From Candidatus Bathyarchaeota archaeon (lineage in GTDB: Archaea; Thermoproteota; Bathyarchaeia; EX4484-135; B24-G1), in NCBI GenBank assembly GCA_003662535.1, contig QMYG01000016.1, forward strand, positions 1 through 10,236: DNA of 10,236 bases, given 5' to 3'. Every line of letters starts with the position of its first letter. Positions within the stretch are counted from its first letter, which is position 1. Shown one piece after another: positions 5,337 through 10,236 of the stretch. The notes under the pieces are model-generated. The model saw only the letters and a program-made list of their open reading frames with translations, searched no databases and had not been told where the DNA came from. A program made the translations under genes and the position numbers.

Positions 5337-5863
5337 GTAGAGAATACTGCCCGACGACCTGGTACTCCGGCATGGTGGTGCCCAAGTGCACCACGCCGGA
5401 CGAGGAGAGCATACGGACGATGATTGAGGCTGCGCTGGGGCCTCCGAGCACCTGGCGCAGGCGACATGGAGACATTGACGAGAGCCCCGGCGGCACCTAC
5501 GCCCGCCTGCGGGGAATGGGCTGGGATGACTACTACGCCACGGCCTACGTCCTGCTGCACAGGAAGGGTCGCCACGACCTGGCACGTGAGGTCATGGAGT
5601 TCGTGATGGAGCGTGCACATCAGCCGGAGCGTCCGAGCACCTCTGCACCGAGGGGCAAGTGGCTCTACAACCGCTTCGGCCATGTGGAGATCACGTTCGA
5701 GGACGGTCGCAGCCTCTATCTCCAGTCTGACTACGATGTAGCGAATTTCTTCGGGAACATCGGTCTCGACCCTGAGAAGGTCATGGTGGGCGACTGGGAC
5801 TACCTGCCCGCGACGGTGAATGATGACTACTACGAAATCGCAGAGGTCCCCGAGAGCGACTAA
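5333..5863 (+). CDS. Hypothetical protein, 176 residues
   Basis: ATG 5333 is chosen because GGAGG at 5321-5325 lies seven bases upstream and the ATG overlaps the previous stop. The frame is open further upstream, but there it only shadows the preceding gene. Two parts are visible. Residues 20-95 look helical (EESIRTMIEAALG, then GTYARLRGMGWDDYYATAYVLLHRKGRHDLAREVMEFV). Residues 107-170 look beta-rich (GKWLYNRFGHVEITFEDGRSLYLQSDYDVANFFGNIG), followed by an acidic tail (NDDYYEIAEVPESD). A flexible Ser/Pro-rich joint (PERPSTSAPRG) separates them, so this may be a two-domain fusion. No known family was recognised with confidence. The short gap to the next gene holds only a ribosome binding site. 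Confidence 0.75.
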   Translation: MSREYCPTTWYSGMVVPKCTTPDEESIRTMIEAALGPPSTWRRRHGDIDESPGGTYARLRGMGWDDYYATAYVLLHRKGRHDLAREVMEFVMERAHQPERPSTSAPRGKWLYNRFGHVEITFEDGRSLYLQSDYDVANFFGNIGLDPEKVMVGDWDYLPATVNDDYYEIAEVPESD

Positions 5864-5877
5864 GGGGGAGTCAAGGC

Positions 5878-6243
5878 GTGAGCATGGAGTATCCGCTTGA
5901 TTGGAAGGAGACTGACAGAATGCTCAGACGCTTCAGCTCCTCCTTCGAGAAGGCCGAGCTGGTGTGGATGAGCCCGCGGGAGTTCCTCTCCAAAGTGCCG
6001 CACCCGCGGGGCTCCTTCCCCGCAGTTTTGAATCTCGAAGAGGGCTTCGACAGGGGCTCTCTGGAGCTCGTTGAGAAGGCCTACAGGACCGGCAGGCCTA
6101 TGGAGCCCCTTCTGCTAGACTATGTGAACTTCTTCAGAGGCTATCCCTCCCACGAAGGTCGCCACAGGGCCCTCGTGGCGCTGAGGCTCGGCGTTGAGAA
6201 GGTCCCCGTGGTTGTAGTGCGTCACAGAGGCGAGGTGAGATGA
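5878..6243 (+). CDS. ParB/sulfiredoxin-fold (ParB-like nuclease) domain protein
   Basis: Encodes 121 residues from GTG 5878; GGGGGAG at 5864-5870 is seven bases upstream, while ATG 5884 would be too far. The features of the ParB N-terminal/Srx-like fold are present in order: VWMSPREFL (29-37) as the first strand and helix, GRPMEPLLLDYVN (72-84) as the 'P-x-L' strand, then SHEGRHRALVALRLGVEKVPVVVV (91-114), where EGRHR corresponds to the GERR box of ParB and is followed by the A-x-x-x-G-x-x-x-VPV helix-strand. The rest of a chromosome-partition ParB (HTH and CTP-lid helices) is absent, so this is a single-domain version such as occurs in phage genomes, with a nuclease, nucleotide-binding or accessory role unknown. 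It is ATGA-coupled to the next gene. Confidence 0.8.
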   Translation: MSMEYPLDWKETDRMLRRFSSSFEKAELVWMSPREFLSKVPHPRGSFPAVLNLEEGFDRGSLELVEKAYRTGRPMEPLLLDYVNFFRGYPSHEGRHRALVALRLGVEKVPVVVVRHRGEVR

Positions 6244-6512
6244 AGGAGATTCCCAGACTCAGGCCGAGAGTGGTGGACGAGCAGTTCAGGACCTACTGGC
6301 GCAAGATGGAGCGGACGCAGGGCACCCCCGTGCCCGGAATCCCCAAGAGCAGGCTGAAGGAGCAGGACCTGCGCCCCGATTGGGTCATGGAGGACCTTGA
6401 GAGATGCCCACTGTGCAACAGGCCCATGGTCTCGCCCGTGCCCAACAGGGTCTACGGCAAGATCTGCTGGAGCTGCTCCATCAAGCTCAAGCGCTATAAA
6501 CTTGAGGGGTAA
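6240..6512 (+). CDS. Zinc-ribbon protein with basic N-terminus
   Basis: ATG 6240 overlaps the previous stop; AGAGG at 6226-6230 or GAGG at 6232-6235 serves as ribosome binding site. The 90-residue protein has a basic, probably helical first half (IPRLRPRVVDEQFRTYWRKMER) and a C-terminal zinc ribbon with CPLC (C56, C59) and CWSC (C76, C79), 16 residues apart, the first knuckle preceded by acidic residues and the second followed by a lysine-rich helix (SIKLKRYKLEG). Four-cysteine ribbons after a basic segment often contact DNA or RNA, which is inference here. The gene ends two bases before the next start. Confidence 0.8.
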   Translation: MKEIPRLRPRVVDEQFRTYWRKMERTQGTPVPGIPKSRLKEQDLRPDWVMEDLERCPLCNRPMVSPVPNRVYGKICWSCSIKLKRYKLEG

Positions 6513-6514
6513 GC

Positions 6515-6976
6515 ATGGCTGAGAAGGACGAGTCCTGGAAGGAGCTCTACACGCCCGTGCTGATGCCCATCTATCTGAAGAAGAGAGGCTGCAAGGTCCC
6601 CGTGGGGGTCTTCGTCAGGGAGTACCTCAGAATAAGGGACGAGGACTACGTTGAGAGCATCTATAAGGCTCTGAAGAAGGAGATGCTCTACTATAACTGT
6701 GGCCGCAAGATCCCCTCATACGAGAGCTTCAGAAACTACATGAATCTCCTCAGACGCCTGGGGCTTGTGGTCTTCACGCGGGAGGAGGAGGTGCCTGACA
6801 GGACCTTCCTGCAGCGTCGCAGATACTACCGCGTGAACCCGGAGATGTACGAGATGGACGAGCTCTGGGAGAACCCCTTCAGATACGTCCGCGAGGACAC
6901 GCCGATGCGGTTTCCAACCCTTCTGGAGCGGAGGGAGACCTCCAAAAAACGTTCCCGTCGCGGGACTAAGCGATAA
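6515..6976 (+). CDS. Probable winged-helix DNA-binding protein
   Basis: ATG 6515 follows GAGGGG at 6504-6509. Residues 12-60 are helical (TPVLMPIYLKKRG, then DEDYVESIYKALKKEMLYY). Residues 66-108 read as a winged helix: PSYESFRNYMNLLRRLGLV is a good recognition helix ending in the typical L-x-x-L-G-L, VVFTREEEVPDRTFLQRRRYYRVNPE gives the two strands and wing. The C-terminal tail (SKKRSRRGTKR, 143-153) is very basic and may add DNA contacts. Such proteins are common transcription regulators in archaeal viruses and plasmids. It is the last gene before the TATA-like promoter at 6978-6988, so control of that promoter is conceivable but not shown. Other helix-turn-helix roles, such as replication initiation, remain possible. 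Confidence 0.72.
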   Translation: MAEKDESWKELYTPVLMPIYLKKRGCKVPVGVFVREYLRIRDEDYVESIYKALKKEMLYYNCGRKIPSYESFRNYMNLLRRLGLVVFTREEEVPDRTFLQRRRYYRVNPEMYEMDELWENPFRYVREDTPMRFPTLLERRETSKKRSRRGTKR

Positions 6977-6977
6977 C

Positions 6978-6988
6978 TATATATATAT
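6978..6988 (+). promoter_or_regulatory. TATA-box promoter for the replication-module genes
   Basis: TATATATATAT directly follows the preceding stop codon and is the strongest AT island in the window. Transcription would begin about 25 bases downstream near 7009-7012, leaving a leader of roughly 22-25 bases that contains the AGGGGGTG ribosome binding site (7019-7026) before ATG 7034. The stretch from 6989 to 7018 is also AT-richer than its surroundings. Position and composition fit an archaeal TBP/TFB promoter. Confidence 0.72.
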
Positions 6989-7033
6989 GTATGACATTAC
7001 CCTCATTTGCACAATTTTAGGGGGTGCACATGA

Positions 7034-7852
7034 ATGGAGTTTCCACCACCTGATAAGGTTGCCTTCCCGCCTCCGTCACCCGCGGAGGGGCCCGAGGCAG
7101 CCGAGGAGGAGAAGGTGCCCAGAGAACGGGGCGATTTCGCCGAGAGGCTTCTTCTTGCGGTGGGCTACACCCACAAGGAAATTGAGGCCCTCCATCCTGG
7201 GACCCTCACGGACGATGAGCTCATTCTCCTCATCAGAAAGAAGGTTGCGGGAGCGTCCCGGGATGAGGTCAAGCAGAGGGTGACGGAAAGCCTTCAGCTG
7301 CTGATGACGGATGGCAAGATCAGGGTCATCCCCTCTGACCCCGCTGAGATAAAGGCCGTGGTGGCTCAGATACAGGAGGTCATAACGTCGGATCAGTTTG
7401 ACCGCATATCGGGGAGGGTCTCCAAGCTTCTGGCGGACATCATTGATGAGAAGATCTCCCCCGCGCAGGCGCTCTTCGACATAGAGTTCGGAGCGGGCTG
7501 GCGTGACATAGACCGCCCGATTGCACTCTACTTTCTCGGCGTCTACATGGCCAGCGCAATATACCTCACTCTCAGCCGCAGGACGGTTCACAATCTCTTT
7601 ACAGACCACGCGTGGACGCCTGAGGAGGTGCACCATGCGGGGGAGCTCAGGCCCGTGGTTGCCGAGGCGGTGAGGAAGGGAGAGGAGGCGGAGGAGGCCG
7701 TAAGGCTCGGAGTGCTACCCAGCGAAGAAGCTGAGGCTGGCCCCTCTGGGGACTCTGAGAAGGCCTCCGCCGAGCCTGAGGAGATCGAGCTCAAGCCCAC
7801 AGGTGGCAGAAGCAAGAAGCGTAACGCTCCCAGAAGGAGAAAGAAAAAGTGA
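7034..7852 (+). CDS. Orphan protein with charged tails and a hydrophobic helix
   Basis: Encodes 272 residues from ATG 7034; AGGGGGTG at 7019-7026 is upstream, and ATG 7030 is out of frame and closes after seven codons. Parts in order: a Pro/Glu-rich N-terminus (1-30), a helical core (35-155) with DFAERLLLAVGYTHKEIEAL, LTDDELILLIRKKV and AEIKAVVAQIQEVI, then a hydrophobic stretch at 163-181 (IALYFLGVYMASAIYLTLS) flanked by arginines, which could be a single membrane helix or a buried helix. An acidic region (215-252) and a lysine/arginine-rich end (KKRNAPRRRKKK) follow. No family was recognised. It is the first gene after the TATA promoter and precedes the candidate single-strand DNA binder, so a replication or scaffold role is possible. 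The basic tail may bind nucleic acid. Confidence 0.75.
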   Translation: MEFPPPDKVAFPPPSPAEGPEAAEEEKVPRERGDFAERLLLAVGYTHKEIEALHPGTLTDDELILLIRKKVAGASRDEVKQRVTESLQLLMTDGKIRVIPSDPAEIKAVVAQIQEVITSDQFDRISGRVSKLLADIIDEKISPAQALFDIEFGAGWRDIDRPIALYFLGVYMASAIYLTLSRRTVHNLFTDHAWTPEEVHHAGELRPVVAEAVRKGEEAEEAVRLGVLPSEEAEAGPSGDSEKASAEPEEIELKPTGGRSKKRNAPRRRKKK

Positions 7853-7867
7853 GGAGGTGAACGAAGA

Positions 7868-8629
7868 ATGGACATGAAGGACCCAGATGAGATGGCTGAG
7901 GGGAGAGAGTTTCCCGGCAGGATCGAGCTCGTGGAACTCCTCCCGCCGAGCGAGACGCCGTGGGGCGGACCTGGAAGAGAGCGTCTGCATCTCCAGATCC
8001 GCCCGCTGGACCACACCATTGACGGCGAGGCGGGCTCGGGATGCTACCCCATGTACATCCCGGACAGCAGCCAGAAGAACAGCAAGTGGTGGCTGTTCAA
8101 GAAGGCGCTGAAGGACTGCGGGTTCGATGTGTCGAGGATAGGCCCTGACGGGAAGGGCCTGCTGAACCAGACCTTCATCTGGCAGCGGGTCTCCCGCAAG
8201 TTCTTCGACGAGCAGGAGCGCGAGACCACCATGCTCCTGCCTGTAAAGTACCTGCCGAACGGCTGGCAACCCCCGCAGGGCCAGGGCGCTCCCGCTGCAC
8301 CCGCGGCGCCCCCGCAACCGACCCAGACGGCGTCAGTCCCCTCTGCACCTGCGAGCTACGCCCCTGTGCCTCCACCCACGGGGGGAGGAACGGCAGTGGC
8401 TCCTCCTGCACCTGCGCAGGGTCAGGAGATGTTCCAGGGGCACAACTTCACGGAGCTCTTCAGAATGCTCCAGGCGCCCGAGGGGCTGTCCTCCCAGCAG
8501 ATATATCGCTGGGGCGATGACCACGGGATACCACGCAACGTGGTGTATGAATACATGCAGCACCTCCACAGCAGAGGTCTGCTGGTGAACTACGGCGGCG
8601 AGGTCTACGGCGTGAGGGCACAGCAGTAG
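7868..8629 (+). CDS. Candidate single-strand DNA-binding protein, RPA32-like layout
   Basis: Encodes 253 residues from ATG 7868, ten bases after GGAGG at 7853-7857 (ATG 7874 is an alternative). Three regions are clear. Residues 14-130 are a beta-rich domain (FPGRIELVELLP, PWGGPG, RLHLQIRPLDH, YPMYIPDSS, NSKWWLFKKALKDCGF, then TFIWQRVSR, LLPVKYLP), consistent with an OB-like fold with aromatic residues on strands. Residues 133-190 are a Pro/Ala/Gly linker. Residues 192-250 form a winged-helix candidate (FTELFRMLQAPEGLSSQQIY, IPRNVVYEYMQHLHSRGLLV, then GGEVYGV). OB domain, flexible linker and C-terminal winged helix is the layout of the RPA32 subunit of replication protein A. The fold is inferred by eye. 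Position just before a RadA-like ATPase supports a role in replication or recombination. Confidence 0.72.
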   Translation: MDMKDPDEMAEGREFPGRIELVELLPPSETPWGGPGRERLHLQIRPLDHTIDGEAGSGCYPMYIPDSSQKNSKWWLFKKALKDCGFDVSRIGPDGKGLLNQTFIWQRVSRKFFDEQERETTMLLPVKYLPNGWQPPQGQGAPAAPAAPPQPTQTASVPSAPASYAPVPPPTGGGTAVAPPAPAQGQEMFQGHNFTELFRMLQAPEGLSSQQIYRWGDDHGIPRNVVYEYMQHLHSRGLLVNYGGEVYGVRAQQ

Positions 8630-8656
8630 GACCTCGCGCACTTCTCGGGGCAGCTG

Positions 8657-8699
8657 GGATTTTTTCCCCCACAGGGGCCCCTGCCCTCTTCAAAAATCC
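8657..8699 (+). repeat. Inverted repeat enclosing a GC palindrome
   Basis: GGATTTTT (8657-8664) pairs with AAAAATCC (8692-8699). The loop contains the 12-base perfect palindrome CAGGGGCCCCTG (8672-8683). Alternating C-runs and G-runs allow several competing foldings, for example CCCC (8667-8670) with GGGG (8674-8677). Confidence 0.65.
8660..8665 (+). terminator. Possible archaeal T-tract terminator
   Basis: Six Ts lie 31 bases after the stop at 8627-8629. Archaeal RNA polymerase can stop at T-runs, so this could end the transcript of the two genes from 7034. The run is short and its T residues also pair in the inverted repeat, so the call is weak. Confidence 0.3.
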
Positions 8700-8767
8700 A
8701 CAGGGGGGGTCAACGACCCCTCCTCTGGCGGAGGAAGCATCACGTAGGTAATAAGGGAGGGTAAAAA

Positions 8768-9751
8768 ATGTATTCAAGCTCATATAAAGGTCAAGGCTCG
8801 CACCAGAGCTCCTACCGAACGGGAAAGACCGCTATCCATATCGACCTGAAGGATACGCCGGAGCTGCGGAAGCTCTATCAGGACAACTTGTGGAGGCTCA
8901 ACCCCGTGAGAAAGCCTCCTAGAAGGTTCCCCACGGGCATACCTTCCGTCGACGCCTGGCTGGGAGGGGGCCTGCCCAACGGGCTCACCATATTCTACGG
9001 CGACGCTGGGACTGGCAAGTCCCTGTGCGCGAGGCAGATTGCGATGAGAGCCCCGAAGGCGTTGTATTTCGCCGCTGAGGTGATCTCCGACGCTCCGGAC
9101 TCTTCCAAGCACCCTAATGTTGTTACGATAGACATGACGCGGTACATTCCCAACTGGGATAATGTCATCAAGCTGTTGACAGCCTTTTATGTTTACGAAA
9201 GGCCTTCATTAATAGTTCTGGACTCCATCTCCACCATACTGTCAATCACTCGCAAGGCGGTCCCCGAGGCCGAGCTGAGGTCCGCAGTGGCATTCATACA
9301 CCGGGCGTTCAACCGAGTTGTGCCCATCGTGGGGATATCCGAAATAAGAGAGGGCGGCTTTCGTACGACTCCCGCAGGTGGCTACGGAGTGAAGCACGGG
9401 TGCAACATGCTTATACAGTTCGCGAAGGTCCCGATACGGTTCAAGAGTGAGGTCGAGCTCTACGGTCTGGAGATGGGAGACGTGATCTACACTGCGACGG
9501 TGGAAAAGGACAAGGACGACGCAGCGGACACTCGCAATGTGGCTCTTGTGGAGTACGACGGCCGCTCGGGTAGGTACAGTTGGATCTCCCTTAAGGAGGT
9601 TATCAGAAAACGCAAATCCGCTGCTGGAAATGCAGGGGCCTGGTCCGTCCCTGCGCCGGCACCGCCTCCACCTCCTGCATTCGGACAGGGTAGAGCCCAG
9701 ATGGGAACCGCACAGCCCGCAACAACACCGCCACCGCCGCCACCCTTCTGA
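8768..9751 (+). CDS. RecA/RadA-superfamily ATPase with proline-rich tail
   Basis: Encodes 327 residues from ATG 8768; GGGAGG at 8755-8760 is seven bases upstream. The core begins with TGIPSVDAWLGGGLPNG (56-72), the usual lead-in of RadA, RadB and KaiC proteins. Walker A is GDAGTGKS (78-85) and Walker B SLIVLDS (147-153). Later core parts include VVPIVGISEIRE (184-194) and a GGYGVKHGCNMLIQF region (204-218) matching the L2/strand area. There is no helix-hairpin-helix domain at the N-terminus, so it is shorter than full RadA and closer to RadB-type or phage recombinases. The N-terminal ~45 residues are Ser/Lys-rich and of unknown role. The tail (from about 284) is Pro/Ala/Gly-rich and ends in a row of prolines and a final Phe. 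Strand-exchange accessory or recombination ATPase is the best guess; KaiC-like signalling is the alternative. Confidence 0.9.
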   Translation: MYSSSYKGQGSHQSSYRTGKTAIHIDLKDTPELRKLYQDNLWRLNPVRKPPRRFPTGIPSVDAWLGGGLPNGLTIFYGDAGTGKSLCARQIAMRAPKALYFAAEVISDAPDSSKHPNVVTIDMTRYIPNWDNVIKLLTAFYVYERPSLIVLDSISTILSITRKAVPEAELRSAVAFIHRAFNRVVPIVGISEIREGGFRTTPAGGYGVKHGCNMLIQFAKVPIRFKSEVELYGLEMGDVIYTATVEKDKDDAADTRNVALVEYDGRSGRYSWISLKEVIRKRKSAAGNAGAWSVPAPAPPPPPAFGQGRAQMGTAQPATTPPPPPPF

Positions 9752-9774
9752 GCGTGCGTCTCCGGGGGTCGCGG

Positions 9775-10236
9775 ATGTACATTGACGCCCATCGCCTGGA
9801 TGATTCCCTCTTCCTAGACCCCTACGTCGAGCTCATGACGGACCGCCTGGACTGCCCACCGCAGTTTCATCCCCTTGTAGCCACCGTTGCGGTGTCCTCC
9901 TGCCTCAACCGTGAGCTCGGCGTCTTCTTCGACCAGTCGGATTTCTTCCCGAACGTGCTGGGCCTGATAGTGTCGGAGAGCGGCACGAGGAAGTCCACAG
10001 CTATGAGACCCTTGGTGAGCATGGCGAACCTGCGAATCCTGCCCGAGGAGGTCTATCTCATGCCCTACGACGTCACTCCCGAGCGCTTCGTCGACATCCT
10101 GGCGGAGCACCCGCAGGCACTCTTCCTGAATGACGAGTTCGGCCACTTTCTCTCACGCTCCAGCAGCAGGCGTCAGTCCTACATGACGGGCTTCCTCCAG
10201 ATGATGACGCACATCACAGATTGCCCTCTGCACTAC
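9775..10236 (+). CDS. DUF3987-like helicase/primase-helicase (3' partial)
   Basis: The frame from ATG 9775 stays open to the window end (154 residues); GGGGG at 9764-9768 is upstream. An in-frame GTG at 9754 would add seven residues. The order of elements fits the DUF3987-type P-loop proteins of phages and plasmids: HPLVATVAVSSCLNRELG (32-49) before the nucleotide-binding strand VLGLIVSESGTRKST (61-75), then MPYDVTPERFVDILAEHPQA and the Walker B-like ALFLNDEFGHFLS (115-127). The P-loop reads S-E-S-G-T-R-K-S-T, with Arg where the classic motif has Gly before Lys. Family members are thought to act as replicative helicases or primase-helicases, often beside replication genes, as here. The C-terminal half lies outside the window, so domains beyond the ATPase cannot be judged. 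Confidence 0.82.
   Translation, partial: MYIDAHRLDDSLFLDPYVELMTDRLDCPPQFHPLVATVAVSSCLNRELGVFFDQSDFFPNVLGLIVSESGTRKSTAMRPLVSMANLRILPEEVYLMPYDVTPERFVDILAEHPQALFLNDEFGHFLSRSSSRRQSYMTGFLQMMTHITDCPLHY

Larger units (their letters stand above)
8630..8767 (+). other. Structured intergenic region before the RadA-like gene
   Basis: This 138-base stretch has no gene. It contains a T6 run (8660-8665), an 8-base inverted repeat GGATTTTT/AAAAATCC (8657-8664 and 8692-8699), a perfect palindrome CAGGGGCCCCTG (8672-8683) within the loop of that repeat, a 9-bp stem with one G-U pair (8703-8711 with 8715-8723, loop AAC), an overlapping alternative stem (8721-8725 with 8731-8735), and the direct repeat CCACAGGGG at 8669-8677 and 8698-8706. 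The right end carries the GGGAGG ribosome binding site (8755-8760). A terminator, a leader with translational control or an origin-like element are all possible; no clear TATA box was seen. Confidence 0.65.

Noticed and set aside
8647..8709. Possible G-quadruplex from four G-runs
   Set aside because: The loops between runs are long (15 and 25 bases) and the same Gs pair better with nearby C-runs.
8778..8790. TATA-like CATATAAAGG just after the start of the RadA-like gene
   Set aside because: It lies inside the coding region, downstream of a well-supported start, and no gene begins at a fitting distance.

Overview
The window looks like the early/replication side of an archaeal virus, or of a related plasmid or integrated element. 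It is GC-rich, and all 21 recognisable genes lie on the + strand with almost no spacing: stop and start codons overlap (ATGA or GTGA) at many junctions. Most starts have a strong GGAGG-type ribosome binding site 7-10 bases upstream, and GTG and TTG starts occur. The archaeal assignment is an inference. It rests on TATA-box-like AT islands at the expected distance from genes (4423-4430 and 6978-6988), a RadA/RadB-type ATPase, a C-terminal segment resembling the small domain of archaeal GINS, and heavy AGG/AGA arginine use. Several small proteins nevertheless resemble families I associate with bacterial phages. No capsid, portal, terminase or tail gene is visible, and no rRNA, tRNA, CRISPR array or insertion sequence was seen.

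Layout. (1) 1-251 is the tail of an upstream gene, possibly replication-related. (2) 270-3455 is a tightly packed run of ten small genes. Four carry paired-cysteine zinc-binding patterns, one is a phage-type 'NLTPH' protein with an internal duplication, one is a 40-residue coiled-coil-like protein, and two adjacent genes look like diverged paralogues. (3) 3452-4453 encodes a tyrosine recombinase (integrase). (4) 4468-6976 holds six small genes, possibly driven by a TATA box inside the end of the integrase gene. They include a phage-type protein, a ParB/sulfiredoxin-fold protein, a zinc ribbon and a winged-helix candidate. (5) After a clear TATA-like promoter, 7034-8629 encodes an orphan protein with charged tails and a protein laid out like RPA32 (OB-like domain, Pro/Ala linker, winged helix). 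(6) A 138-base structured intergenic stretch precedes 8768-10236, with a RecA/RadA-family ATPase and the start of a DUF3987-like helicase cut by the window edge.

Taken together, genes 7034-10236 look like a recombination/replication module: a candidate single-strand DNA binder, a RecA-family ATPase and a helicase. The integrase suggests the element can insert into a host chromosome. The small zinc-binding and winged-helix proteins are plausible regulators or host-interaction factors, but their functions cannot be read from the sequence. The most notable points are the RPA32-like candidate beside the RadA-like ATPase, the folded intergenic region between them, the in-gene tandem duplication at 817-936, and the paralogue pair at 2644-3455.
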